47,538 bases of DNA, from positions 1-47,538 of the forward strand of contig NZ_CAJGBF010000026.1 in NCBI RefSeq assembly GCF_904424705.1, given 5' to 3'. Made by a program: the position numbers and the translations under genes. Shown here one piece after another: positions 36,299 to 45,543 of the stretch. This DNA comes from Rossellomorea arthrocnemi (GTDB taxonomy: Bacteria > Bacillota > Bacilli > Bacillales > Bacillaceae_B). The notes beneath the pieces were generated by a model. That model ran no database searches. It was not told where the DNA came from and worked only from the letters and a program-made list of their open reading frames with translations. Position 1 is the first letter of the stretch. Each line of letters opens with the position of its first letter.

Positions 36299-36931
36299 CT
36301 AAAACCGAAGGATACCGATCAGGATGAGCAGTACCCCCGGCAAGAAGGATACCCTGTGAATCCAGCGCAGATGAGAGAAGAATTCTCCCATTTTCAATCC
36401 GGAGAATAAAAACGCAAAGCTCATCATAAAGATCGCCAGGGTCAGTAATAGCGGCGAGAAGTGTAATAATGCAGCACCGATTCCGGCACCGAAGGCATCG
36501 AGTGACAGGGCAATTCCAAGCATGAATGCCTCGATCCCTGTAATCGTACCAGATTTATCAAAGTCCGCCGTGAGCGGTCTTCTTAATATTTGAATCACTA
36601 AACCTATGGATTTAATTTCAAAATTGATCAATGTTTTTTCGTGTGATAAAACTGTTTCCTTTTCCGGTCTGAAAAACTGATAAAGAACAGCTGCTCCGAT
36701 CACGACAAGGATCAGTCCGCCGATTCTTCCTGCCCAGAGCGGGGTAATAATAGACCCGATGGTTTGACCGAGTAACATGGCGAGCAATAAAGAGCTCGCT
36801 GAACATATGGATATGATGCTGATTGATTTTGTAGGGATTTTTACTTTTCGCAATCCATAAGTTAAACCGGTGCTAAAACTATCGAGACTCACAGCAAACG
36901 CCAGCAGTAATAAGGAGATTGTTTCACTCAT
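36299..36931 (-). CDS. ytaF: Sporulation membrane protein YtaF (MntP-like fold)
   Basis: A 210-residue polytopic protein with about six hydrophobic segments, arranged as two repeats starting with LDSF/LDAF (AVSLDSFSTGL and ALSLDAFGAG), as in MntP-type metal exporters. The loop between halves contains DFDKSGTITGIE (residues 123-134), which matches a 12-residue EF-hand loop at every ligand position. The family is linked to sporulation, with no proven substrate. GGGAGGG precedes the ATG. It lies between mutM and coaE. Confidence 0.9.
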   Translation of the reverse strand: MSETISLLLLAFAVSLDSFSTGLTYGLRKVKIPTKSISIISICSASSLLLAMLLGQTIGSIITPLWAGRIGGLILVVIGAAVLYQFFRPEKETVLSHEKTLINFEIKSIGLVIQILRRPLTADFDKSGTITGIEAFMLGIALSLDAFGAGIGAALLHFSPLLLTLAIFMMSFAFLFSGLKMGEFFSHLRWIHRVSFLPGVLLILIGILRF

Positions 36932-36999
36932 CTAATAGCCCTCCCGAAAATCATTACAATACTATATGGTAAGGGCTTATCAAATGTTAAACGTTCTTA

Positions 37000-37824
37000 C
37001 TACCGTTGACATTGAGGGCAGTAATGGGTCCCTCTCCCGGCTGACACTTTTTTCTCGATTGGTATGCCGCAGTTTCGGCAAGGCTCTTCTTTCCTGCTAT
37101 ATACATAGAGGTTCTGTTGAAACATTCCCATTTGACCTTGTGAATTCACATAAGATCGAATCGTACTCCCGCCCATTTCCACGGCTTCGGTTAACGTATG
37201 AATGATCTCTATGTGCAACCGTTCGATTTCTTCCCGTGACAGGGACTTTGACTTCCGATCGGGATGGATGCCAGCACGGAATAACGCTTCATCCACATAG
37301 ATGTTTCCAAGACCCACGAGGACCGTTTGATCCAATAAAGTGGCTTTCACGATCCTTTCCGTCCTGCCAAGCTTTTCTTCCAAATAGTCCACTGTGAACT
37401 CAGATTGAAACGGCTCCGGTCCCAACTGAAGGAGGGGGAGGTGGAGTAATTCCTCCCCCTTCTTGAACAGATGCATCGTTCCAAACTTCCGGACATCACG
37501 GTATCTGAGTTCCGTCCCGTCCATAAAGTGAAAAATGACATGAGTATGTTTTTCAATGGGATCCTGATGTTCAGCCAGATTATACTTTCCTTCCATCCTT
37601 AAATGAGAAACGAGGGCTACATCATTACAATAAAAGATTAAAAATTTCCCTCTTCTTCTCATTTCAACAATTTCCTGACCTCTCAAGCTATGAATAAATT
37701 CTTCTGTTTCAACTGGATTTTTAATCATTTTTGGCCAAAAGACACTTACATCTTTTATCTTTTTTCCCAGTACAAGAAGTTCTAATGTTTTTCTGACTGT
37801 TTCTACTTCAGGCAGCTCAGGCAT
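37000..37824 (-). CDS. mutM: Formamidopyrimidine-DNA glycosylase
   Basis: MutM (Fpg) removes 8-oxoguanine and FapyG. The 274-residue protein starts MPELPEVETVRK with the catalytic proline and glutamate, has the H2TH region (LVGLGNIYVDEALFRAGIHP) and the C-terminal zinc finger (CRNCGIPIEKK, HYCPQC). AAGGAGGTGG precedes the ATG. It follows polA by 24 bases, so repair polymerase and glycosylase are co-expressed. Confidence 0.97.
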   Translation of the reverse strand: MPELPEVETVRKTLELLVLGKKIKDVSVFWPKMIKNPVETEEFIHSLRGQEIVEMRRRGKFLIFYCNDVALVSHLRMEGKYNLAEHQDPIEKHTHVIFHFMDGTELRYRDVRKFGTMHLFKKGEELLHLPLLQLGPEPFQSEFTVDYLEEKLGRTERIVKATLLDQTVLVGLGNIYVDEALFRAGIHPDRKSKSLSREEIERLHIEIIHTLTEAVEMGGSTIRSYVNSQGQMGMFQQNLYVYSRKEEPCRNCGIPIEKKVSAGRGTHYCPQCQR

Positions 37825-37848
37825 TCTGCCACCTCCTTCTGCACGGCA

Positions 37849-40479
37849 CTACTTCGCGTCGTACCACGTTTGTCCATATGAGTAATCAACCTTTAAAGGG
37901 ACTTCTAGCTCCATCGCGTTCTCCATAACTTCAGGCACAATTTTCTTCAATACTTCTATTTCATCTTCAGGAGCTTCGAAGATTAGTTCATCATGCACCT
38001 GTAATAGCATTCTGGATTGAAGGTTCTCTTCCTTTAACCGGGCCGCCATATCGATCATGGCTTTCTTGATGATATCTGCTGCGCTTCCCTGAATCGGTGT
38101 ATTCATCGCTGTCCGTTCAGCAAAGCTTCTTAAGTTAAAGTTACGGCTTGTGATTTCAGGAAGGTAACGTCGGCGATTCAGAAGAGTCGTCACATATCCC
38201 TTCTGTTTCGCATCCTGTACGATGTCATCCATGTATTCTTTTACTCCAGGGAAGCTTTCTAAGTACTTCTTAATGAATTCCCCAGCTTCTTTTCGTGTAA
38301 TATCAAGGCTCTGTGACAGTCCGTAGTCACTGATTCCATATACGATACCGAAGTTAACGGCTTTCGCATGCCTTCTCATATTGGACGTGACCTCGTCCTT
38401 CTTCACTCCAAAAACGTCCATGGCTGTTTTCGTATGAATGTCCATATCATTACGGAAGGCTTCCACCAGTTTCTCATCACCCGCTATATGGGCAAGTACC
38501 CGTAGTTCGATCTGAGAATAATCGGCAGCGAACATGACCCATCCCTTTTCTGAAGGAATGAATGCCTGACGGATCTTCCTTCCCTCTTCCAGACGGATCG
38601 GGATGTTTTGAAGGTTGGGATCCGTTGAACTCAGACGGCCAGTTTGTGTAAGTGCCTGGTTGAAACGAGTATGGATCTTACTTGAGTCTTTATGAACAAC
38701 TTTCAATAACCCTTCCAAGTATGTGGATTGTAACTTCCCTAACTGACGGTAATGAAGGATATGATCAATGATTTCATGCTTGGACTGCAGTTTTTCCAAA
38801 ACGTCTGCAGAAGTAGAATAACCTGTTTTCGTCTTCTTTACTACCGGTAATCCGAGCTTTTCAAAGAGGATCACGCCCAGCTGCTTCGGTGAATTGATAT
38901 TAAAGCTTTCCCCCGCCAGTTCATGAATGTTTTTCTCCAGTTCTTCCAGTCGGTGAGCAAGTTCTTCTTTCATGGAAAGCAGACGCTCCTGGTCCACTTT
39001 AACGCCGGTGAATTCCATCTCGGCCAAAATAAGTGCAAGGGGTAATTCTAATTCCATAAACAATTCATAAAGATCATTTTCCTCTAATTCTTTCATACAC
39101 GTGTCCTTCAATTCATGAAGGATGAATGCCTTCCGTGCAAGATGCTCGGCTAAAACCTCATTGGAAGGAACTTTTTGCTTTGCCCCTTTTCCATAAACCG
39201 CTTCATCCGATTCAATTGAAGGCTGACCGTGCCCTTTCGCAATGGACGCAAAGTCTTCACTTGATTCAGCGGGATTAATGATATAGGAAGCTAATAACAA
39301 ATCGAACTCGATTCCTTTGATGTCGATTCCTTGTCTTTTTAAGGCAACGACCGTTTCCTTCGAGTTGTAGACATACTTCGATGCGCCGGCATTTTCCGCC
39401 CATTCCTTAAAGTGTTCAGAGTCCAGCGCCGTTTCTAGGGTGAAGAATATCGTCCCATTCTCGTTGTGAAGACTCATGCCGATGACTTCTCCAAGGTGAT
39501 AATTCTCTTCAAGCATTTCGATGTATAACGAGCTATCGCCTGAAAGATGTTCTTCTTTAATATTCTCCACTATTTCATAGGAGATATCATCCAGTTCCTT
39601 GGATTCTTCTTGAGTGGATTCACCCATTTTCTCAAGTAAAGAGTTGAATCCAAGATCCCGATATACTCCTTTCAGTTTCCCTTCATCCATACCATCATAT
39701 TTCAGCTCTTCTACTGAAATCTCAATAGGAGCTTCCCTGAGGATTGTTGCAAGCTCCTTACTCATGATTGCCTGGTCCTTGTTCTCTTCCAGCTTTTCTA
39801 TTAGTTTCTTCCCGCTCACTTTGTCAATGGACTCAAGGAGCCTTTCAAGGGAATCGAATTCCTTCAAGAGTTTAATCGCTGTTTTCTCACCGACACCGGG
39901 AACTCCTGGGATGTTATCAGAGCTATCCCCCATCAAGCCTTTCATATCAATGATCCGATCAGGTGTGATCTCCCACTTTTCTTTAATGTGCTCCGGGGTA
40001 TACACTTCAATATCCGTTATCCCTTTTCTCGTGATGCACACCGTCGTACCTTTGGAGCTCAGCTGGGTTAAATCCTTATCTCCCGAGTACACCTTTACAT
40101 CAAACCCGTCAGATTCTGCCTGCAGCGAAAGAGTACCGATAATATCATCCGCTTCATAGTTTTCTAATTCATAACGCTTGATTCCGTAAGCATCCAACAG
40201 TTCCCGTATATAAGGGAATTGCTCGGACAACTCTGGCGGGGTTTTCTGTCTGCCGCCTTTGTATTCCGTGAATGTCTTATGACGGAAAGTCGTTTTTCCT
40301 GCATCAAAGGCCACAAGGATATGAGATGGCTTTTCATCTTCCAGTATTTTTTGCAGCATGGTCGTAAAGCCATACACCGCGTTTGTATGTACACCCTTGT
40401 CGTTATTTAATAATGGAAGGGCAAAGAATGCACGGTAAGCAATACTGTTACCGTCAATCAAGACTAATTTTTTTGACAT
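37849..40479 (-). CDS. polA: DNA polymerase I
   Basis: PolA fills gaps in repair and processes Okazaki fragments. The 876-residue protein has the 5'-3' exonuclease (about 1-290, LVLIDGNSIAYRAFFALP, GVPGVGEKTA), a 3'-5' exonuclease-like domain (about 300-470), and the family A polymerase with motif A DYSQIELRVLAHIAGDE, motif B RRHAKAVNFGIVYGIS and motif C QVHDELIFEAP. The exonuclease domain lacks the DxE start (SLYIEML in its place), as in other Bacillus PolA, so proofreading is probably absent. The start ATG follows AGGAGG. Confidence 0.97.
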   Translation of the reverse strand: MSKKLVLIDGNSIAYRAFFALPLLNNDKGVHTNAVYGFTTMLQKILEDEKPSHILVAFDAGKTTFRHKTFTEYKGGRQKTPPELSEQFPYIRELLDAYGIKRYELENYEADDIIGTLSLQAESDGFDVKVYSGDKDLTQLSSKGTTVCITRKGITDIEVYTPEHIKEKWEITPDRIIDMKGLMGDSSDNIPGVPGVGEKTAIKLLKEFDSLERLLESIDKVSGKKLIEKLEENKDQAIMSKELATILREAPIEISVEELKYDGMDEGKLKGVYRDLGFNSLLEKMGESTQEESKELDDISYEIVENIKEEHLSGDSSLYIEMLEENYHLGEVIGMSLHNENGTIFFTLETALDSEHFKEWAENAGASKYVYNSKETVVALKRQGIDIKGIEFDLLLASYIINPAESSEDFASIAKGHGQPSIESDEAVYGKGAKQKVPSNEVLAEHLARKAFILHELKDTCMKELEENDLYELFMELELPLALILAEMEFTGVKVDQERLLSMKEELAHRLEELEKNIHELAGESFNINSPKQLGVILFEKLGLPVVKKTKTGYSTSADVLEKLQSKHEIIDHILHYRQLGKLQSTYLEGLLKVVHKDSSKIHTRFNQALTQTGRLSSTDPNLQNIPIRLEEGRKIRQAFIPSEKGWVMFAADYSQIELRVLAHIAGDEKLVEAFRNDMDIHTKTAMDVFGVKKDEVTSNMRRHAKAVNFGIVYGISDYGLSQSLDITRKEAGEFIKKYLESFPGVKEYMDDIVQDAKQKGYVTTLLNRRRYLPEITSRNFNLRSFAERTAMNTPIQGSAADIIKKAMIDMAARLKEENLQSRMLLQVHDELIFEAPEDEIEVLKKIVPEVMENAMELEVPLKVDYSYGQTWYDAK

Positions 40480-40584
40480 GTAAGTACCTCCTGTAAAGGC
40501 TTTTGTATCTATCTATTTATTCTATCATGTTGGGGAATGAAAGGAAAAACGGGGCACTTATTTGATCCAAAACACTGTATAATC

Positions 40585-40629
40585 AAAAAGAACTCTTGAA
40601 GAATGGGCCTCTCCCCTCTCCAAGAGTTT
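40585..40629 (-). terminator. Terminator of hflKC
   Basis: AACTCTTG and CAAGAGTT form a stem with a 20-25 base loop, followed by CTTTTTGATT on the minus strand, just after the hflC stop codon. Confidence 0.8.
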
Positions 40630-40636
40630 CTTTATA

Positions 40637-41572
40637 TTATTCTGTATACCCCATCAACAGCCTTGCGTAAGGGGAATCGGATGGCAAGATGATAACCGTC
40701 TTATCGTCCACTGTTTTCTTATACGTTTCAAGTGTTTTATAAAGATCATAGAAACCGGGATCCTTTGAGAAGGATTTGTTATAGATTTGAGCAGCTTCTG
40801 CTTCTCCTTCGGCGCGGATCACATTAGCATCTGCCCCGGCCTTGGCAAGAAGCTCCTTCACTTCACGATCCGTCTCTGCGGTTACCCTTTGTTTCTGGGC
40901 ATCTCCCATGGACAGGTATTCCTGTGCTTTCGATTCACGCTCTGAAATCATTCGTGTGTAGACAGAGTTTTCATTCGCTTCAGGCAGATCCGTTCGTTTC
41001 ATGCGGACATCCTGAACGATGATTCCGTATCCATCCCGCTTCAACAGCTCATTTACCTTGTCTGTTACTTTATCATTCAGGCTTCCCCGTGAAGACTTCT
41101 CATCATTGATGATCTCATCATATTCCAGTCGCCCCAGTTCTGACCGGACAACCGAGTAGATGAACTCTTCCATCTTCGTCTCGGCATTGATCACCGTTCG
41201 GGCATTTTTGATCATCTTGAGTGGATCTTCGATCCGCCAAACGGCATAATTATCGATGAGCATCCGCTTTTTATCTTTTGTGTTGATCTCAGCTTCAGTT
41301 ACATCATACGTCATTTGATGCTTCGGAAGAGTGGTGATCGACTGGATGAACGGGATCTTATATTTCAGACCCGGTTCTTTATCGATCCTGACCACCTCAC
41401 CGAACTGACGGACGACTTTGTACTCCCCCTCTTTGACGATGAAGAGACTCGTGAACAGGAGAAGGATAGCAGCAATGAGAATCACGAGAAAGATACCTAA
41501 TTTGGTATACCTCTTCCACTCGATTGGATCTTTTTTCTTCGTATTGAGGTCAAAAACGTTCTGATCACTCAT
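40637..41572 (-). CDS. hflC: HflC, SPFH-domain modulator of membrane protease FtsH
   Basis: HflC forms with HflK a large periplasm-facing cage around FtsH in E. coli and affects membrane-protein quality control. The 311-residue protein has one N-terminal transmembrane helix (about 22-46), the SPFH/band-7 domain (EGEYKVVRQFGEVVRIDKEPGLKYKIPF) and a coiled-coil C-terminus ending TVIILPSDSPYARLLMGY. I chose the ATG at 41572 because GGAAG lies eight bases upstream. It overlaps the end of hflK by eight bases, so translation is coupled. B. subtilis lacks this pair here. Confidence 0.92.
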   Translation of the reverse strand: MSDQNVFDLNTKKKDPIEWKRYTKLGIFLVILIAAILLLFTSLFIVKEGEYKVVRQFGEVVRIDKEPGLKYKIPFIQSITTLPKHQMTYDVTEAEINTKDKKRMLIDNYAVWRIEDPLKMIKNARTVINAETKMEEFIYSVVRSELGRLEYDEIINDEKSSRGSLNDKVTDKVNELLKRDGYGIIVQDVRMKRTDLPEANENSVYTRMISERESKAQEYLSMGDAQKQRVTAETDREVKELLAKAGADANVIRAEGEAEAAQIYNKSFSKDPGFYDLYKTLETYKKTVDDKTVIILPSDSPYARLLMGYTE

Positions 41573-42527
41573 TCTCATCACTTCCTTCCTGTTTCACCGG
41601 AGGATTCTGATTCTCCATTTGACGGATAGGGAAGTATTTCAACGTTTCCCCGCTATCCTTCATAATATAGATTTCTGCATTTGGCAGAACATTTTCAAGA
41701 GTCTCAAGTACGAGACGTTTTCTTGTAATCTCAGGATTCGACTTATACTCATTGTAGAGCTTATCAAATACAGCAACATCTCCACGTGCCTGCTCCACAC
41801 GGGCGATTTTATCCCCTTTTGCCCTGGAAATGACCGCATCCTTTTCACCTTGTGCTTCATTCGATCGCTGATTACGATATTTCTTCGCTTCATTTATTTT
41901 CGTATTCATCGTTTCTCTTGCATCCGTTACGGCCGTAAAAGCAGAACGCACCTCTGCATTGGGCAGCTCAACATCTTGCAGTTTCACGGCAAGAATAGAG
42001 ATTCCAATATCGTAGTCATCGATCAACCCAGTCAATAAATCTCTGACATCTGCCTCAATTTCTGCTTTTCCAGATGTTAAAGCATCATCGATCAATGAGC
42101 TCCCTATAATGCTTCTTAATGAAGATGAAGTCGCATCATACAGGATTTCCTTAGGATTATCCGAGTTGAATAAATAGCTTTCAGGGTCCGTAATCTTCCA
42201 TTGAACTACTAGATCAGCGAGGACAATGTACTCATCTCCTGTGATCATTTTTGTTTCTTTCGGGAAGTCTTTGATTTTTCCGTCCTTCTCTTCATATCCA
42301 AATTGAAGACTGAACGTTTCCTTCGACAGCACTTCCACCGACTGTACCGGCCACGGCATCTTGAAATGCAGACCAGGCTCCACAACCGGTTCTCCTGCTT
42401 CCCCGAAGGTCAACACCAGTGCTTGTTCTGATTCGTCGACAGTATACCAGGATGTAAGTAGTACAACAATTAAAATAATGGCTGCAAGCACCATTCCTGC
42501 TACCACATATACACGCTTTAAACTCAT
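41565..42527 (-). CDS. hflK: HflK, SPFH-domain modulator of membrane protease FtsH
   Basis: The 320-residue partner of HflC, with an N-terminal transmembrane helix (about 9-28), the SPFH domain (YTVDESEQALVLTFGEAGEPVVEPGLHFKMPWP), VELPNAEVRSAFTAVTDARE, and a C-terminal coiled coil ending with acidic and Gln/Pro-rich residues. GGGAGGG precedes the ATG; the frame is open further upstream but that part lacks similarity. The operon sits between phoR and polA, and has a sigma-W-type promoter at 42579-42604. Confidence 0.92.
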   Translation of the reverse strand: MSLKRVYVVAGMVLAAIILIVVLLTSWYTVDESEQALVLTFGEAGEPVVEPGLHFKMPWPVQSVEVLSKETFSLQFGYEEKDGKIKDFPKETKMITGDEYIVLADLVVQWKITDPESYLFNSDNPKEILYDATSSSLRSIIGSSLIDDALTSGKAEIEADVRDLLTGLIDDYDIGISILAVKLQDVELPNAEVRSAFTAVTDARETMNTKINEAKKYRNQRSNEAQGEKDAVISRAKGDKIARVEQARGDVAVFDKLYNEYKSNPEITRKRLVLETLENVLPNAEIYIMKDSGETLKYFPIRQMENQNPPVKQEGSDENE

Positions 42528-42578
42528 ATGCACCCTCCCTTTTCTATCTCTATATCTTATTTTCTGCTTACTAAGATA

Positions 42579-42604
42579 TACGGACATAAGACAAAAAGGT
42601 TTCA
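42579..42604 (-). promoter_or_regulatory. Sigma-W-type promoter of hflKC
   Basis: TGAAAC (42599-42604), exactly 16 bases, then CGTA (42579-42582) on the minus strand, with a start site expected near 42570 and the hflK ATG at 42527. It is identical in both boxes and spacing to the ysdB promoter at 23097-23122, which supports envelope-stress control of hflKC. Confidence 0.75.
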
Positions 42605-42636
42605 ATAATATTAAGAGAAGATGACAAAAAAGAATA

Positions 42637-42652
42637 ATGATAGCGTTTTCAT
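42637..42652. promoter_or_regulatory. CcpA cre box upstream of hflKC
   Basis: ATGATAGCGTTTTCAT matches the cre consensus WTGNAARCGNWWWCAW at 15 of 16 positions. It lies about 33 bases upstream of the sigma-W -35 element and downstream of phoR. Upstream placement would suit activation or a competing promoter more than simple repression. Confidence 0.6.
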
Positions 42653-42661
42653 AAACAAAAA

Positions 42662-42702
42662 GCGAAAAGACGAGAACGGGGTTGGTTCTCGTCTTTTCTT
42701 AA
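42662..42702 (-). terminator. Terminator after phoPR
   Basis: AAAAGACGAGAAC pairs with GTTCTCGTCTTTT, then TCGCTTTTTG on the minus strand. A second hairpin (ATTGGGTTT / AAACCCAAT, 42751-42779) lies closer to the phoR stop codon. Confidence 0.8.
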
Positions 42703-42799
42703 CACCTTGGATGAAGGGGTTTCACTTAGTATCGTAACACCTTATTGTTAATTGGGTTTTAACGCATTGTAAACCCAATGTAAAATAATCGCAAACATA

Positions 42800-44599
42800 C
42801 TAAGTATTTCCTTTACCTTTATCGGATGAATGGACGGAAAGCTTTTTATTCAGGGTGACGGTGAAGGTTGTACCTTTATTTAATTCACTTTCCACGTCAA
42901 CATTACCTTCATGTGCTTCGATAATATGCTTCACAATCGCCAAGCCTAAACCGGTTCCGCCTGAATTACGGCTTCTCGCTTTATCGACCCGGTAAAAACG
43001 TTCAAAGATGCGTGGAAGCTCTTCCTGATTGATCCCCATCCCGTTATCCTTTATTTTGACGTAGACCTTATGCGGATCTTCTTGTACCGTAATCGATACA
43101 TTCCCGCCTTTAGGCGTATACACAATCCCGTTGCTGATCAAGTTGATGAACACTTGTTTTAACCGGTAGGAATCGACTTCTGCCATCCCCCTTGAATCAA
43201 AGGACGTTTGAAGGGAAATGTCTTTCGATTTCGCTTTTTCTTGTAAAATCGGCATTACATCTTCGATCAGCCCTGCCACCTCTGTCTCATGAAGGGACAG
43301 CTCAAATCCTTGCCTCTCGATTTTGGACAATTCCAGGAGGTCCTGGATCAGGGATTGCAGTCTTTCACTTTCCATCAAAATAATGTCTAAAAACGATTTT
43401 AAAGTATCCGGATCATTCATCGCACCGTCCAACAACGTTTCGGAGAATCCCTTGATGGAGGTAATTGGCGTTTTCAGTTCATGGGACACATTCGCCACGA
43501 AGTCTTTTCTCATTTGTTCGAGCTTTTTGAGTTCCGTTATGTCATGGAAAACGACAACAATCCCTTTCCATTCATCATTTTTACCTATGATAGGGGCCCC
43601 GTACACTTCATAATGCTTTCGATCCAGTTTATAGGGGAGAAGAATTTGTCTCCTTAAACGCTCCTCCGTCATGAAGATTTCCTCCACAAGCTTATTCACT
43701 TCATGATAGTGAATAACCTCATGATATCGCACTTTCTTCAACTGACTTTCCTTAAGATCGAAGAAATCCCTGAACGTTTTGTTTGTCAGGACGACCAAGC
43801 CACGATGATCGATTAAAAGAAGGGCACTCCCCATGTTTTCTATCAGGGTCGTTAATCGATTTTGCTGCATGTCCTGAGCATTCACCATCTCTTGGAGGTT
43901 TCTGGCCAAAATATTAATGGAGGTACTTAACATACTTGTTTCATCCAGCCGGTCCTCGTATGTCCTGGCCCGGTAATTCCCCTTGGCTAGTTCGATTGCC
44001 ACGTTGGTTGCGGATTCAATGGGTTTGGTATATCTCACAGTAATCCTCGAGCCGAGTATGATGATGAGAACCAGAGCAAGGCCAAGGGAAATGGACAAGA
44101 CAAACCAGATTTGCTGCGTCCCCTTTTCAAGGGCTTCGACCTCAGTATTCATAATCAGAAGCCCCATCATTTTCCCATTGTCGTTTTTTAATGGGTACCA
44201 ATAATATCGAAATTCATCCCCGGAAGTGACGAGTTTTTTATGCTTCTCTTTTACATCCCAATTTTTTTGGATTTCCTGTACGATCCTCTTTTGCTGAGGA
44301 CCGACCATTGACTCCAATGCTTCTGTATCATGGACCACACTTCCGGCATTATCAAGAATCGTAATCCGGACATCCAATATGTCACTCAATTCTTGAATCA
44401 TGTCCGGATCGATTTCTTTCGGCGTCCCGTTTTCTTCAATAGAGCTTGCCAGTAATCTTGCTTCTTTCTGGATCCTTGAGTTAAACGTATCTAAATAAAA
44501 GTTCTTGAAAATCTGTCCCAAAAGCAGACCAAGTCCTATTAATACAGCGATGATCAAACTAATTAGAGCAAAAAGGAGCTTCGTTCTAAATTTGGTCAT
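42800..44599 (-). CDS. phoR: Phosphate-response sensor histidine kinase PhoR
   Basis: PhoR is the membrane kinase that activates PhoP in phosphate starvation. The 599-residue protein has transmembrane helices at about 8-30 and 164-182 flanking an extracytoplasmic domain, a HAMP domain (about 185-240), a PAS domain (245-355), HisKA with His373 in VSHELKTPITSIKGF, and a HATPase domain with the N box NLISNGIVYTP, DNGMGI and GGTGLGLAIVKHI. It overlaps phoP by four bases (ATGA), so translation is coupled. Confidence 0.95.
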   Translation of the reverse strand: MTKFRTKLLFALISLIIAVLIGLGLLLGQIFKNFYLDTFNSRIQKEARLLASSIEENGTPKEIDPDMIQELSDILDVRITILDNAGSVVHDTEALESMVGPQQKRIVQEIQKNWDVKEKHKKLVTSGDEFRYYWYPLKNDNGKMMGLLIMNTEVEALEKGTQQIWFVLSISLGLALVLIIILGSRITVRYTKPIESATNVAIELAKGNYRARTYEDRLDETSMLSTSINILARNLQEMVNAQDMQQNRLTTLIENMGSALLLIDHRGLVVLTNKTFRDFFDLKESQLKKVRYHEVIHYHEVNKLVEEIFMTEERLRRQILLPYKLDRKHYEVYGAPIIGKNDEWKGIVVVFHDITELKKLEQMRKDFVANVSHELKTPITSIKGFSETLLDGAMNDPDTLKSFLDIILMESERLQSLIQDLLELSKIERQGFELSLHETEVAGLIEDVMPILQEKAKSKDISLQTSFDSRGMAEVDSYRLKQVFINLISNGIVYTPKGGNVSITVQEDPHKVYVKIKDNGMGINQEELPRIFERFYRVDKARSRNSGGTGLGLAIVKHIIEAHEGNVDVESELNKGTTFTVTLNKKLSVHSSDKGKGNT

Positions 44600-45315
44600 C
44601 GATTTTTCGGCTCCTCCAGTTTATATCCGAGGCCACGGATGGTTTTGATATAGGTAGGTTTTTTCGTATTGGATTCTATTTTTTCCCGCAGATGGCTGAT
44701 ATGCACATCCACAATCCTCGTATCCCCGGCGAAATCATAGTTCCATACAGCACTCAGCAACTGATCTCTCGTCAACACTCTGCCCTTATTCTCAGTCAAA
44801 TACAATAGAAGCTCGAATTCCTTAGGGGTTAATTCCAGCAACTCCCCCTGGAAATACGCCTCGTACTGTTCAGGATATACTTTTAACTCACCGACTTCCT
44901 TATAATCGGTCGGTTCTTGTGAAGCTGGGTTTGCCGCTTCCTGAATGGCCTGGCTGCGTCTTAGGATTGCCTTTACCCTCGCCACCACTTCCCGGGGGCT
45001 GAACGGCTTTGTCATATAATCGTCAGCTCCAAGCTCCAAGCCAAGTACCTTATCAAATTCATCATCCTTGGCCGTTAACATCAGGATAGGGATATTAATC
45101 TTTCGTTGCCGAAGTTCTTTACACACTTCGATTCCATCCATGGACGGAAGCATCAGGTCAAGAATGATAAGGTCCGGTAATAGTTCAATTGCCTGATCCC
45201 TGCCTTCTTCTCCATCGTGTGCCGTTGTGACCGAATAACCGGATTGCTCCAAATTATACTTTAACAGTGTTGCAATAGATTGTTCATCATCGACTACCAA
45301 GATTTTTTTGCTCAT
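44596..45315 (-). CDS. phoP: Phosphate-response regulator PhoP
   Basis: An OmpR-family response regulator that activates phosphate-starvation genes. The 239-residue protein has the receiver domain with Asp53 (LIILDLMLPSMDG) and LTAKDDEFD, and a C-terminal winged helix (LTPKEFELLLYL, GDTRIVDVHISHLREKI). GGAGG lies eight bases before the ATG at 45315, which is also the family start. I do not see clear PhoP boxes in its upstream region, though a TATAAT is present around 45385. Confidence 0.95.
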   Translation of the reverse strand: MSKKILVVDDEQSIATLLKYNLEQSGYSVTTAHDGEEGRDQAIELLPDLIILDLMLPSMDGIEVCKELRQRKINIPILMLTAKDDEFDKVLGLELGADDYMTKPFSPREVVARVKAILRRSQAIQEAANPASQEPTDYKEVGELKVYPEQYEAYFQGELLELTPKEFELLLYLTENKGRVLTRDQLLSAVWNYDFAGDTRIVDVHISHLREKIESNTKKPTYIKTIRGLGYKLEEPKNR

Positions 45316-45505
45316 TTGTTGTGCCTCCATACAAAAGAAAATTAACCCCAACATCCAAATGCATATGTAATTGTACTCTCATTATAATATAAATCTGTGG
45401 GCTTACCATCATTTAAAGAGATTTAGCACTTTTTTGTTTTCTTCAACCTTTCACTCTATTTGTATATAATGCAGTTGTCCGTCTTGATTTATCATTTGGG
45501 TGTAT

Positions 45506-45534
45506 AAAAAAAAGAGCTATGGCAACATAGCTCC
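45506..45534 (-). terminator. Terminator of the MaoC-like gene
   Basis: GAGCTATG pairs with CATAGCTC, followed by TTTTTTTT on the minus strand, ten bases after the stop codon. Confidence 0.92.
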
Positions 45535-45543
45535 TCCAAGTCA

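Noticed and set aside
42754..42780. The hairpin after the phoR stop as the main terminator
   Set aside because: The stem is good but the sequence after it is not T-rich. The GAGAAC hairpin at 42662-42702 is followed by Ts and is the better candidate.
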